A program made the position numbers and the translations under genes. Positions 16,267 through 25,612 of a stretch of DNA of 64,000 bases are shown piece by piece. How positions within the stretch are numbered: position 1 is the first letter of the stretch; each line of letters opens with the position of its first letter. The DNA comes from Chelatococcus sp. GTDB taxonomy: Bacteria > Pseudomonadota > Alphaproteobacteria > Rhizobiales > Beijerinckiaceae. Under the pieces are notes generated by a model. That model made no database searches, was not told the DNA's origin, and was given only the letters and a program-made list of their open reading frames with translations. The stretch is from positions 1-64,000 of the forward strand of contig QFQY01000039.1 of NCBI GenBank assembly GCA_003248805.1, written 5' to 3'.

Positions 16267-17865
16267 TCAGGCGGCCAGCCAGGTGTCGTGATAGTCGCTG
16301 GAATCCCAGCGCGGCGTGTTGTGGTGGTTCTGGACGCGGCGGTCGGTGACGGCCACTTCCTGGCGCTCAGTCGCCATCCAGACCGGCAGCTCCTCGTTCA
16401 CGAGCTTGACCCACTCGGCATAGAGCGCCTTGCGCTGGACGGGATCGAGCGCGGAGGCCGCCTGGGCCGCCAGCTCGTCCGCACGCTTGTTCTCCCACCC
16501 CCACTGGTTGGTCCAGGGCGCGCCCTTGGGAGACCCGGCCGTGTACCAGACGGTGGTCGAGATCGCCGGATCGCCGCGATAGCGGTGCCAGTCCAGCGCG
16601 AGATCGAAGCTCCAGTCCCGGTTCACCGCCGCGATGGCCCCGGCATAGTCGAACTGCGTGATCTCGACATCGATGCCGATGGGGCGCAGCGACTGCTGGA
16701 CGAAGGTAGCGAAGAGCGGCACGTCCTCGCCGTTCTGGATCGGAACGAGCTTCAGCGAGAAGCGCTTCCCCTGAGCGTCCTTGCGGTAGCCCGCCTCGTC
16801 GAGCAGAGCCTCGGCGCGCCTGGCGTCGAAGGCATAGGGGCGCTCGCCACCGGGATAGAACGCCTTGGCCACGGACGGGATCGGCCCCGTGGCCGCCTCG
16901 CCGAGCCCGTAGAGGAAGTTCTCGATGAAGAAATCCACGTCGATCGCGTGGGCGATGGCGCGGCGGACACGGACATCCGAGAGCTCCTTGCGCCGCAGAT
17001 TGAAGCCGATCGTGTTGTTGATCGAACTGCCGTCCATGCCGCGGGTCGAGACCTCGAAGCGCTTGTCCTTGGCGAGGCGGTCGAGGTCGGACAGCGAGAG
17101 CGTCGAATAGGTGCTCAGATGCACGCGGCCGGTCTCGAGGGCGGCGGCCGCCGCCGCCTTGTCGGGGATGATGTGCCAGAAGATCTTCTCGAGCAGGGGC
17201 GCGTCCTTGCGCCAGTAGTCGGGATTGGCCTCGACCGAAACGTAGCGCCCGCGCTCATACTGGACGAATTTGTAGGGACCGGTGCCGACAGGCGCCGTAT
17301 TCGCCGGATTCTCAAGCGGGTTCGTGCCTTCGTAGAGATGGCGCGGCACCACATAGCCGAGGTCGCAGAGCGCGCGCAGCAGGAAGTCGAGCGGCAGCGG
17401 CGCAACATAACGGAAGACGGCCGTCAGCGGATCGGGGGTGTCCACCGCTTCGAGATTGCGGTGCACCTGCGTGCCGTAGTTCTGATGCTTCTTCCAGAGT
17501 TCGAGCGCGTTGAACTGCACGTCGGCCGAGGTGAACGGCTTGCCGTCATGCCATTTCACGCCGTCGCGCAGCTTGAAGGTGACGGTCTTGCCGTCGGCGG
17601 AGCTCTCCCACGACACCGCCAGCACGCCGACGATCTCGCCGTCGCGGCCGAGGTCGACGAGGGGCTCGACGATCTTGCTCGCCACCATGTTGATGCCGAC
17701 GCCGGCGCGGATGGCCGGATTCAGGACCCTCTGCTCGAAGCTGTAATGGACATTGAGGGTGCCGCCCTTGCGCGGCTGCTGCGCCCATGCCGGCATGTCG
17801 GGCAGCAGAGCGCCAGCCGCAACGGCGACACCGGACAGGAGCGTGGTTCGACGGGTGGGATACAT
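16267..17865 (-). CDS. ABC transporter solute-binding protein, family 5 (peptide/nickel type)
   Basis: A 532-residue family-5 (DppA/OppA) binding protein. The signal peptide RRTTLLSGVAVAAGALLP ends near AWAQ; the paired arginines could make it Tat-dependent. The mature protein shows VHYSFEQRVLNPAI, LVDLGRDGEIVGVLAVSW, the family signature TFKLRDGVKWHDGKPFTSAD (about 92-111), PVGTGPYKFVQYERG and VRRAIAHAID. The ATG at 17863-17865 follows GAGAGG; further upstream frame is non-coding. No permease or ATPase is adjacent, so this is an orphan binding protein. Ligand unknown (peptide, opine or similar). Confidence 0.88.
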   Translation of the reverse strand: MYPTRRTTLLSGVAVAAGALLPDMPAWAQQPRKGGTLNVHYSFEQRVLNPAIRAGVGINMVASKIVEPLVDLGRDGEIVGVLAVSWESSADGKTVTFKLRDGVKWHDGKPFTSADVQFNALELWKKHQNYGTQVHRNLEAVDTPDPLTAVFRYVAPLPLDFLLRALCDLGYVVPRHLYEGTNPLENPANTAPVGTGPYKFVQYERGRYVSVEANPDYWRKDAPLLEKIFWHIIPDKAAAAAALETGRVHLSTYSTLSLSDLDRLAKDKRFEVSTRGMDGSSINNTIGFNLRRKELSDVRVRRAIAHAIDVDFFIENFLYGLGEAATGPIPSVAKAFYPGGERPYAFDARRAEALLDEAGYRKDAQGKRFSLKLVPIQNGEDVPLFATFVQQSLRPIGIDVEITQFDYAGAIAAVNRDWSFDLALDWHRYRGDPAISTTVWYTAGSPKGAPWTNQWGWENKRADELAAQAASALDPVQRKALYAEWVKLVNEELPVWMATERQEVAVTDRRVQNHHNTPRWDSSDYHDTWLAA

Positions 17866-18027
17866 CGCGACGGAGCCTCTCTCGGACACATGTTCGAAGA
17901 GTCGGATTCCTAGCCGACGGGATCGAGCAGAGGTTTCCGAGTTTGCGCGAGAGACGCTGGCGCCGTTCTCCGGACATGGCGATCCGGAGGACAATCATCG
18001 CGCCAACGCTCCGGACGCCCGGCTGCG

Positions 18028-19371
18028 TCAGCAGGCGCGGCCAGACAGGCGTCCCGACGCCTTCTCCCGCCCGATCAGCGGCAGCAGCGCCGCCAGCTCC
18101 GGCCCGTGGTCGAGACCTGTCAGGGCCTGGCGCAGCGGCATGAACAACGCCTTGCCCTTCGCGCCGGTGGCCTGCGCGACGGCCTGCGTCCAGCTCTTCC
18201 AGGTCGTCGCGTCGAAGGGCTCCTGCGGCAGAAGCTCCGCGGCGCGCGCTGCGAAGGCGGCGTCCGCGATCGCCGGAGCGACAGGCCCCGCGACGACGCG
18301 CGCCCAGTCCCTGGCCTCGTCGAGCTTCGCGAGATTGCCGCGCACCGCGAGCCAGAACGGCTCGCCGAGATCGGCCCCCAGCACATCGAGCCGCTTCCGC
18401 ACCGCGCCGTAGGGGAGCTGGTGGAGCGTGCGCGCGCTCAGCGTTTCCAGCTCCTGCTCGTCGAACTTCGCCGGGGTGCGCGAGATATGGGCGAGGTCGA
18501 GCAGGCCGGCGAGTTCGTCCAGGCTCGCGACGGGCCGCACCGCATCCGACGAACCTGTCAGGACCGCAAGCGAGGCGACCGCGAGCGGTTCGACACCCGC
18601 CTCCCGCAGGCCACGCAGCGACAGATGGCCGAGCCGCTTCGACAAGCCCTCGCCGCTCGCCGTCGTCAGCAGGTTGTGATGCCCGAAGGCGGGCAGCCCG
18701 GCGCCCAGCGCCTCGAAGATCTGGATATGCACCGCCGTGTTGGTGACGTGGTCCTCGCCCCGGATGATATGCGTCACCCCGGTCTCGGCATCATCGACCA
18801 CCGAGGGCAGATGGTAGAGATAGCTGCCATCCTCGCGGATCAGCACCTGGTCCGAGAGCGAGGCGCAATCGACATGGGCCTCGCCGCGCACGAGGTCGTT
18901 CCAGGCGACGACGCGCGGCTCGAGCAGGAACCGCCAATGCGGCCTGCGGCCCTCGGCCTCGAGACGGGCCCTGTCCGCGTCGGTCAGCTTCAGCGCGGCC
19001 CGGTCGTAGATCGGCGGCAGGCCGCGCGCGAGCTGGCGCTTGCGCCTGCGGTCGAGCTCGTCGGAGGTCTCGTAGCAGGGGTAGAGCCGTCCCGCCGCAC
19101 GCAGGCGCGCCGCCGCCTCGTCATAGAGCGCCAGCCGCTGCGACTGGCTGATCACGACGTCCGGCACGATGCCGAGCCAGGCGAGATCCTCCGCGATGGC
19201 CTCGGCGAATTCGGGCCTCGACCGCGCGAGATCGGTATCGTCGTAGCGCAGCATGAAGCGGCCGGCGTGGCGGCGCGCGAACAGGCCGTTGAGCAGCGCC
19301 GAGCGGGCGTTGCCGATATGCAGATAGCCCGTGGGCGACGGCGCGAAGCGCAGGAGAGGCGATGAACTCAT
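18028..19371 (-). CDS. gltX: Glutamate--tRNA ligase
   Basis: A 447-residue class I aminoacyl-tRNA synthetase that charges tRNA with glutamate. The HIGH motif is HIGN (18-21) in RFAPSPTGYLHIGNARSALL, the KMSKS-type loop is GEGLSKRLG (about 241-249), and RYDDTDLARSRPEF and YLYHLPSVVDDAETGVTHI are typical. The C-terminal helical anticodon-binding half (about 310-447) is present. Alphaproteobacteria often carry two gltX genes, one being specialised for tRNA-Gln; this short form could be either. It is divergent from the SulP gene. Confidence 0.93.
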   Translation of the reverse strand: MSSSPLLRFAPSPTGYLHIGNARSALLNGLFARRHAGRFMLRYDDTDLARSRPEFAEAIAEDLAWLGIVPDVVISQSQRLALYDEAAARLRAAGRLYPCYETSDELDRRRKRQLARGLPPIYDRAALKLTDADRARLEAEGRRPHWRFLLEPRVVAWNDLVRGEAHVDCASLSDQVLIREDGSYLYHLPSVVDDAETGVTHIIRGEDHVTNTAVHIQIFEALGAGLPAFGHHNLLTTASGEGLSKRLGHLSLRGLREAGVEPLAVASLAVLTGSSDAVRPVASLDELAGLLDLAHISRTPAKFDEQELETLSARTLHQLPYGAVRKRLDVLGADLGEPFWLAVRGNLAKLDEARDWARVVAGPVAPAIADAAFAARAAELLPQEPFDATTWKSWTQAVAQATGAKGKALFMPLRQALTGLDHGPELAALLPLIGREKASGRLSGRAC

Positions 19372-19461
19372 GATGCGCGCTTATGGCGCTTTTGCCGAAG
19401 CCGGACAATCGCGCAGCGGGGATGCCGCAGCGACGCCGGCCTTCCCGGCTCGGCGTTTCAG

Positions 19462-19474
19462 GTTGCAGTGCAAC
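19462..19474. promoter_or_regulatory. Perfect 13-bp palindrome GTTGCAGTGCAAC (operator candidate)
   Basis: A perfect palindrome with a central G lies in the 247-bp gap between the divergent gltX and SulP genes, 145 bp upstream of the chosen SulP start. TTGC-GCAA half-sites are typical of LacI-family operators. Position and symmetry are the only evidence. Confidence 0.35.
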
Positions 19475-19618
19475 AGGATTCGCGACTAGAAGACCTCATT
19501 CGAATGGACCCGGTGAAATTCCGGGTGGCTCTTCCGGCCGCCGATCCGCCGGACAACCCAGATGACGATCATGCCGCCTCCTGCCCTTGCGCAGGCGCTG
19601 ATTCCTCGTGGGTTCCCA

Positions 19619-21103
19619 ATGACGAAAATCGCATCCTACCGCCGTGAATGGTTCTCCAACATCCGGGCCGACATGCTCTCCGGCATCGTCGTGGCCCTCG
19701 CGCTCATTCCGGAGGCGATCGGCTTTTCGGTGATCGCCGGGGTCGACCCCAAGGTCGGGCTCTACGCCTCCTTCGCCATCGCCTGCGTCTCGGCCTTTCT
19801 GGGCGGCAGGCCCGGCATGATCTCGGCCGCGACAGCCGCGACCGCCGTGCTGATGGTCACGCTCGTGAAGGAACACGGGCTGCCCTATCTCTTCGCCGCC
19901 ACCATCCTGATGGGACTGCTTCAGATCGTGGCGGGCGCAATCGGAATCGCGCGGCTGATGAGCTTCGTCTCGCGCTCCGTCATCACCGGCTTCGTCAACG
20001 CGCTCGCCATCCTGATCTTCATGGCGCAATTGCCGGAACTGATCGGCGTGCCGCCGCTGACCTATGTCATGGTCGCGGCGGGCCTGGCGATCATCTACCT
20101 CTTTCCCTATGTCACGAAGGCCGTTCCCTCCCCGCTCGTCGCCATCGCGCTGCTGACCGCCATAGCCTGGGGCTTCGGCCTGAACCTGCGGACCGTGGGC
20201 GATCTCGGCGAGCTGCCGTCGAGTCTGCCCGTTCTGGCGCTGCCGTCCGTGCCGCTGACGCTCGAGACGCTGAAAATCATCTTCCCCTATTCGGTCGCGC
20301 TGGCAGCGGTCGGACTGCTCGAATCGCTGCTGACGGCGCAGATCGTCGACGACATGACCGAGACCACGAGCGACAAGCGCCAGGAATGCGTCGGCCAGGG
20401 CGCAAGCAACATCGTCTCCGCGCTGATCGGCGGCATGGGCGGCTGCGCGATGATCGGCCAGTCGGTCATCAATGTGACGTCCGGCGGTCGGGGGCGGCTC
20501 TCGACCTTCGTGGCGGGCGCGTTCCTGCTCTTCCTGATCCTCGTCCTCGACGACCTGGTGCGGATCATCCCGATGCCCGCGCTCGTCGCCGTCATGATCA
20601 TGGTCTCGATCGGCACGTTCTCGTGGCGCTCGATCCTCGACCTGCGCCGCCACCCGTTGCCGTCCTCGCTCGTCATGCTCGCCACGGTGACCACCGTCCT
20701 GGCGACGCACGACCTCGCCAAGGGCGTCATCGTCGGCGTGCTGCTCTCGGGCATCTTCTTCGCCGGCAAGGTCGCGCGTCTCGTCGCCGTCGAAAAGCAG
20801 GCGAGCGCCGACGGAACAGGCATCGACTACCGCGTGAGCGGCCAGATCTTCTTCGCCTCGACGGAGAGCTTCCTGGCCGCCTTCGCGTTCGACGAGCGCC
20901 CGGCGCGCGTGACCATCGACCTGACCCATGCGCATTTCTGGGACATCTCGGCCATCGGCGCGCTCGACAAGGCGGTGCTTCGATTCCGGGCCGGCGGCGC
21001 GGACGTGACGGTGCGAGGCTTGAACCAGGCCAGCGGGACGCTGGTCGACCGCTTTGCCCACCACGACAAGGAAGAGCGTAGAGGCTCGGCGGCGGCGCAT
21101 TGA
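19619..21103 (+). CDS. SulP family inorganic anion transporter with STAS domain
   Basis: A 494-residue SLC26/SulP transporter. The membrane part starts at IRADMLSGIVVALALIPEAIG and continues through GLYASFAIACVSAFLGGRPG, ISAATAATAVLMV and GLLESLLTAQIVDDMTETTS, the standard SulP core. A short STAS domain occupies about residues 395-485 (VSGQIFFASTESFLAAF, VTIDLTHAHFWDISAIGALD). I chose ATG 19619 as nearest the conserved start; an ATG at 19562 would add 19 residues. Substrates of such proteins include sulfate, bicarbonate and dicarboxylates, so the substrate is left open. Confidence 0.88.
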   Translation: MTKIASYRREWFSNIRADMLSGIVVALALIPEAIGFSVIAGVDPKVGLYASFAIACVSAFLGGRPGMISAATAATAVLMVTLVKEHGLPYLFAATILMGLLQIVAGAIGIARLMSFVSRSVITGFVNALAILIFMAQLPELIGVPPLTYVMVAAGLAIIYLFPYVTKAVPSPLVAIALLTAIAWGFGLNLRTVGDLGELPSSLPVLALPSVPLTLETLKIIFPYSVALAAVGLLESLLTAQIVDDMTETTSDKRQECVGQGASNIVSALIGGMGGCAMIGQSVINVTSGGRGRLSTFVAGAFLLFLILVLDDLVRIIPMPALVAVMIMVSIGTFSWRSILDLRRHPLPSSLVMLATVTTVLATHDLAKGVIVGVLLSGIFFAGKVARLVAVEKQASADGTGIDYRVSGQIFFASTESFLAAFAFDERPARVTIDLTHAHFWDISAIGALDKAVLRFRAGGADVTVRGLNQASGTLVDRFAHHDKEERRGSAAAH

Positions 21104-21139
21104 GCAAAACGCGGGAGGCCGGACGCGGTTGGGCTTCGG

Positions 21140-22879
21140 TCAGAAATCGAGCGCTTCGCCACCAGCTTTCCCGACGCCGGTGACGAGCGCCGGATCGCGC
21201 GCGCGCGGCGGCTCGCCCCGGTCGACGAAGCGGTTGACGACCGGGTAACGCCGGTCACGGCTCAGGTTTCGCGGACTGATCTTCACGCCGGGCGGAGCCT
21301 GCCTGCGCTTGTATTCCGCGCGGCGCAGCAGGGCCTCGACGCTCTTCACCGTGCCGGCATCGAGCCCCTCGGCGACGAGCTCGGAGACCCGCCTGTTCTG
21401 CTCGACAAGCCCTTCGAGAACCGCGTCGAGAACGGGATAGGGCGGCAGGCTGTCGGCGTCGGCCTGGTCCTCGCGCAGCTCGGCGCTGGGCGGACGATCG
21501 AGAATCGACAGCGGAATCACCTCGCCCGCCGGCCCGCGCGCGCTGTCCGGGCGCCAGCGATTGCGCAGGGCCGCGAGCCGGAAGACCTGCGTCTTGTAGA
21601 TGTCCTTCAGCGGATTGAAGCCGCCGTTCATGTCGCCATAGAGCGTCGCATAGCCGACCGACATCTCCGACTTGTTGCCGGTGGCGACGAGCAGCCTGTT
21701 CTCGGCGTTGGAGACGGCCATCAGCGCGAGCCCGCGCAGCCGCGCCTGCAGGTTCTCGTTGGGCAGTCCGTGTCCGATTGCCGGAACGAGCGCGACGAGG
21801 CTGGTCTCCAGCGCGGCCACGGCATCCGCCATGGGAGCCTCCTCATAGGCGATGCCGAGGGCCCGTGCGCAGGCGCGCGCATCGTCGAGGCTGCGGCGCG
21901 AGGTGAAGCGCGAGGGCAGCATCACGGCCTTGACGTGCTCGGGCCCCAGCGCATCGGCGGCGATGGCGGCCGCGAGCGCGGAATCGATGCCGCCCGAAAG
22001 CCCGAGCACGGCGTCCGTGAAGCCGCTCTTGGCGGCGTAGTCGCGCAAGCCCAGCACGCAGGCGGCATAATCGGCTTCGTCCCCCGTCGCCACCGTCGCG
22101 ACAGGCCCCGGCCGGCAGCACCAGATGCCGGCTTCCCGCGTCCAGTCGAGAATGGCCAGATTCTCGGTGAAGGCCGGAAGCTGGGCGGCGAGGCTGCGAT
22201 CCGCGTTCAGGACGAAGGAGGCCCCGTCGAAGACCAGTTCGTCCTGGCCGCCGACCTGGTTGAGATAGACCAATGGCAGGCCGCACTCGACGATGCGCGC
22301 CACCGCGACGCTCATGCGTTCGTCCATGACGCCGCGCCGATACGGGGAGCCGTTCGGCACGAGCAGGATTTCGCCGCCGGTCTCGGCGAGGCATTCGACG
22401 ACCTCCTCGCTCCAGATGTCCTCGCAGACGGGCAGGCCGAGCCTCGGCCCGCCGCGGAACGGCACCGGCCCTGGAAGCGGCCCGGGCGCGAAGATGCGGG
22501 CCTCGTCGAAGACGCCGTAATCCGGCAGCGCGACCTTGAAGCGCACGGCCTGGACGACGCCTCCGTCGAGCAGAGCGCAGGCGTTGTGGAGCCTGCCCTC
22601 CTCGCGCCAGGGCAGACCGACGAGCAGGGCCGGGCCGCCATCGGCCGTCTCGCGCGCCAACTCCTCGCAGGCCTTCAGGCAGGCGTCGACGAAGGCCGGG
22701 TTCAGCGCCAGATCCTCCGGCGGATAGCCGCAGAGCGACAATTCCGGGGTGAGGACGAGCTGCGCCCCGGCCCCGGCCGCCTGCGCCCGGATGCCCCGAA
22801 GCCGCGCGAGGTTGCCCGCGATGTCGCCGAGCACCGGGTTGAACTGGGCGAGGGCGAGACGCAAGCGGGAAGCGGTCAT
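21140..22879 (-). CDS. nadE: Glutamine-dependent NAD+ synthetase
   Basis: A 579-residue two-domain enzyme that converts deamido-NAD to NAD with glutamine as nitrogen donor. The N-terminal nitrilase-type glutaminase has its Glu-Lys-Cys triad at TPELSLCGYP (E46), RFKVALPDYGVFDE (K115) and LGLPVCEDIW (C152). The C-terminal synthetase has the PP-loop GLSGGIDSAL (about 292-301) and the NLQARLRGLALMAVSN and VATGNKSEMSVGYATLYGDM segments. Two ATGs three codons apart are possible starts; I used 22879. It is divergent from the outer-membrane protein gene. Confidence 0.94.
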   Translation of the reverse strand: MTASRLRLALAQFNPVLGDIAGNLARLRGIRAQAAGAGAQLVLTPELSLCGYPPEDLALNPAFVDACLKACEELARETADGGPALLVGLPWREEGRLHNACALLDGGVVQAVRFKVALPDYGVFDEARIFAPGPLPGPVPFRGGPRLGLPVCEDIWSEEVVECLAETGGEILLVPNGSPYRRGVMDERMSVAVARIVECGLPLVYLNQVGGQDELVFDGASFVLNADRSLAAQLPAFTENLAILDWTREAGIWCCRPGPVATVATGDEADYAACVLGLRDYAAKSGFTDAVLGLSGGIDSALAAAIAADALGPEHVKAVMLPSRFTSRRSLDDARACARALGIAYEEAPMADAVAALETSLVALVPAIGHGLPNENLQARLRGLALMAVSNAENRLLVATGNKSEMSVGYATLYGDMNGGFNPLKDIYKTQVFRLAALRNRWRPDSARGPAGEVIPLSILDRPPSAELREDQADADSLPPYPVLDAVLEGLVEQNRRVSELVAEGLDAGTVKSVEALLRRAEYKRRQAPPGVKISPRNLSRDRRYPVVNRFVDRGEPPRARDPALVTGVGKAGGEALDF

Positions 22880-22930
22880 GAGCGCCATGTAGCGCGCGGC
22901 ATCGGGAGCGGCAACGGCGCCCGCGGCGGC

Positions 22931-22951
22931 TTAACCTCACGTTAGGGTTAA
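22931..22951. promoter_or_regulatory. CtrA-like / palindromic box upstream of the outer-membrane protein gene
   Basis: TTAACC at 22931 and GGTTAA ending at 22951 form an inverted pair around CTCACGTTA. Read as a CtrA site it is TTAA-N7-TTAG, one mismatch from TTAA-N7-TTAA. It lies 59 bp upstream of the Omp start, where a promoter element would be expected. Confidence 0.4.
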
Positions 22952-23010
22952 TCCGGCATGAATCATCCGTGCCGCGGGGCCTGCCGTCGCGGTCCGTTCG
23001 GAGAGATTCC

Positions 23011-23856
23011 ATGCGTGTCCGTTCCCTGATCCTCGCCGGCGCGACGCTCGCCGGCTTCGGCCTGCCGGCGGATATCGGTGCGCGGGCGGCCGACTACCCC
23101 GTCCTTCGCGGTTCCCAGATCGAGGATGCCCCCCAGCCCCCCTCCGATTACTGGGGCGGCGCCAACTGGAACGGCGTCTATTTCGGCGGCTTCGCCGGCC
23201 AGACGCAGACCCGCTTCGAGAGCGACAAAAGCGTCACCGCCCTGGCGAACTACGCCATGCTGAACACCTCGATCGCCAGCACGCTCGACGTCGCCAGCCT
23301 CGTCGCCACCCTGCCCCGGCGCGACAGCGGCCCGACCTTCGGCGGCTTCGCCGGCTACAACATGCAGTTCGGCGACGCCGTGATCGGCTTCGAGGCCGAC
23401 TATAGCCGCGTCGACCAGAGCGCGACGGCCTCTCGCGTCGAGGCGCGCCGCTCCGGAAACGAGTATTTCGCCATCGCCTCGGCGCAGGACGCGGAACTGC
23501 GCGATTTCTTCACGCTGCGCGCCCGCTTCGGCTACGCCTTCGGCCGCATCATGCCGTATTTCACGCTCGGCGGCGCGGCCGGCCGCTTCAACACCAATGT
23601 AGCGGTCGCAACCGACTGGGGCACGACCGACGCGAACGGTGTCCGCACCGGCAGCTATGCCGGCTGGCCGCGCGTCGTCGGCGGGCCCAAGAAGGACGTC
23701 TGGGGTTATGGCGGCGTGATCGGCGGCGGCGTGGAGGCGGCCCTGACCGACAACGTCATCCTGAGAGCGGAATATCTCTTCACCCGCTTCAACGATGTCG
23801 AAGGCATCACGACGAGCCTGAACACCGCCCGTGTCGGCGCCGCGCTGAAGTTCTGA
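23011..23856 (+). CDS. Outer-membrane beta-barrel protein (Omp25/Omp31-like)
   Basis: A 281-residue outer-membrane protein. The start ATG 23011 follows GGAGAG; a signal peptide (LILAGATLAGFGLPADIGAR) ends near ARAADY. The barrel shows the Rhizobiales Omp25/31 pattern: WNGVYFGGFAGQTQTRFES, FGGFAGYNMQFGDAVIGFEA, LRARFGYAFGRIMPYFTLGG and VEAALTDNVILRAEYLFTRF, with long surface loops between. The chain ends in a phenylalanine (GAALKF), the usual BAM recognition signal. Such proteins are abundant surface components; no transport role can be assigned. Confidence 0.9.
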   Translation: MRVRSLILAGATLAGFGLPADIGARAADYPVLRGSQIEDAPQPPSDYWGGANWNGVYFGGFAGQTQTRFESDKSVTALANYAMLNTSIASTLDVASLVATLPRRDSGPTFGGFAGYNMQFGDAVIGFEADYSRVDQSATASRVEARRSGNEYFAIASAQDAELRDFFTLRARFGYAFGRIMPYFTLGGAAGRFNTNVAVATDWGTTDANGVRTGSYAGWPRVVGGPKKDVWGYGGVIGGGVEAALTDNVILRAEYLFTRFNDVEGITTSLNTARVGAALKF

Positions 23857-23915
23857 GAGGCGGCCCGGGCACTCCTGCGGCCCTCGCCATCGCCGGCCGG
23901 CCGCGACGATCCCCC

Positions 23916-23953
23916 AAAAAAGGCCCGGGCGATGCACGGGCCTTTCTTGTTTC
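23916..23953 (+). terminator. Rho-independent terminator after the outer-membrane protein gene
   Basis: AAAGGCCCG (23919-23927) pairs with CGGGCCTTT (23937-23945), followed by CTTGTTTC, and preceded by an A-run that gives a T-run on the other strand. It may therefore stop transcription both ways, serving the convergent DAHP synthase gene as well. Confidence 0.85.
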
Positions 23954-23972
23954 TCATCGCGGCTGAGACGGC

Positions 23973-25358
23973 CTACTCCGCCGCTTCGACCTCGGGCCGA
24001 ACCTTGCCGGCGCGGCTGCGCTTGACCAGCTCGGCGACGAGGAAGGCCAGTTCCAGCGCCTGCTCGGCATTGAGGCGCGGATCGCAGACCGTGTGATAGC
24101 GGTTGTTGAGATCCGCATCGGTCATGCCGCGCGCGCCGCCGGTGCATTCGGTGACGTTCTTGCCCGTCATCTCGAGATGCAGGCCGCCGGCATGCGTGCC
24201 TTCCGCCTGATGGACGGCGAAGAAGTTCCGGACCTCGGCCGTGATCAGATCGAAGGGCCGGGTCTTGTAGCCGCTCGCGGCCTTGACCGTGTTGCCGTGC
24301 ATCGGATCGCAGGACCAGACGACGTTGCGCCCTTCCCGCTTCGTCGCCCTGACCAGCGCCGGCAGGTTGTCGAACACCTTGTCGGCGCCGAAGCGGCCGA
24401 TCAGCGTCAGGCGCCCGGCCTGGTTCTGCGGATCGAGCACGTCGATCAGCTTCAGCAGGCCGTCGACCGTGGTCGAGGGGCCGCATTTCAGGCCGATCGG
24501 GTTCCGGATCCCGCGGAAGAACTCGACATGGGCGTGGTCGAGCTGGCGCGTGCGGTCACCGATCCAGAGCATGTGGCCGGAGGTGTCGTACCATTCGCCG
24601 GTCGTCGAGTCGGTGCGCGTCATCGCCTGCTCGTAGCCGAGCAGCAGCGCCTCGTGGCTCGTGTAGAAATCGGTCGTGCGCATTTCCGGATGGGTTTCCG
24701 GATCGATCCCGATCGCGCGCATGAAGTCGAGCGCCTCGGTGATGCGCTCGGCCACCTCCTGATAGCGGTGCGACTGCGGGCTGTCCTTGACGAAGCCGAG
24801 CATCCAGCGATGCGCGTTGTCGAGATTGGCGTAGCCGCCGGTCGCGAAGGCGCGGATCAGGTTCAGCGTCGCGGCCGACTGGCGATAGGCCTCAAGCTGG
24901 CGACGCGGATCGGGAACGCGCGCCTCCTCCGTGAAGGCGATGTCGTTGACGATGTCGCCCTTGTAGCTCGGCAGCTCGACGCCGCCGATCGCCTCCATCG
25001 GCGCGGAGCGCGGCTTGGCGAACTGCCCTGCGATGCGCCCGACCTTCACCACCGGCGAACCGCCGGCGAAGGTCAGCACCACCGACATCTGCAGGAACAG
25101 GCGGAAGAAGTCGCGGATGTTGTCGGCCGAGTGCTCGGCGAAGCTCTCGGCGCAGTCCCCGCCCTGAAGCAGGAAGGCCTCGCCGGCCGCGACCTTGCCC
25201 AACGCCCGTTTGAGCTTGCGCGCCTCGCCTGCAAAAACGAGCGGCGGAAAGCCGGCGAGCTGCTGCTCCACCGCCTTCAAGGCTGCCTGGTCCGGATAGT
25301 CCGGAATCTGCTGGACGGGCTTGGCCCTCCAGCTCTCTGGCGTCCACCGCTCGGACAT
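23973..25358 (-). CDS. 3-deoxy-7-phosphoheptulonate (DAHP) synthase, class II
   Basis: A 461-residue class II (plant-type) DAHP synthase, the first enzyme of the shikimate pathway, joining PEP and erythrose 4-phosphate. It shows SERWTPESWRAKPVQQIPDY, LLQGGDCAESF (metal-binding Cys, about 77), VGRIAGQFAKPRS, TSHEALLLGYEQAMTR, WIGDRTRQLDHAHVEFFRGI, NPIGLKCGPS and WSCDPMHGNT. The ATG at 25356-25358 has AGGAG 10 bases upstream. The same frame stays open for a further 240 codons upstream, but that part overlaps the vapBC genes and is not coding. Monocistronic. Confidence 0.95.
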   Translation of the reverse strand: MSERWTPESWRAKPVQQIPDYPDQAALKAVEQQLAGFPPLVFAGEARKLKRALGKVAAGEAFLLQGGDCAESFAEHSADNIRDFFRLFLQMSVVLTFAGGSPVVKVGRIAGQFAKPRSAPMEAIGGVELPSYKGDIVNDIAFTEEARVPDPRRQLEAYRQSAATLNLIRAFATGGYANLDNAHRWMLGFVKDSPQSHRYQEVAERITEALDFMRAIGIDPETHPEMRTTDFYTSHEALLLGYEQAMTRTDSTTGEWYDTSGHMLWIGDRTRQLDHAHVEFFRGIRNPIGLKCGPSTTVDGLLKLIDVLDPQNQAGRLTLIGRFGADKVFDNLPALVRATKREGRNVVWSCDPMHGNTVKAASGYKTRPFDLITAEVRNFFAVHQAEGTHAGGLHLEMTGKNVTECTGGARGMTDADLNNRYHTVCDPRLNAEQALELAFLVAELVKRSRAGKVRPEVEAAE

Positions 25359-25612
25359 CTCACTCTTGCTCCTGAAACCGAAAACGCGCTCTTCAGATCT
25401 CCCTTTCGGCGCGAAGGCGGGGCTATACACCGATGCTGGCGCGATGGCCACCTTACGGAAGGCCAATACCGGCCATGCCCGCCATGCGCAGGCCACCCCT
25501 TGCCGAAAAGCGGATTCCTTCCAGCGCGTTGCGGCGCCGGCTTGAGACGCCGATTCAGCCCGTTGAGACAGTGATTCAACGACCGCAGGGGAGGCTAGCG
25601 AGGTGGCTGGGC

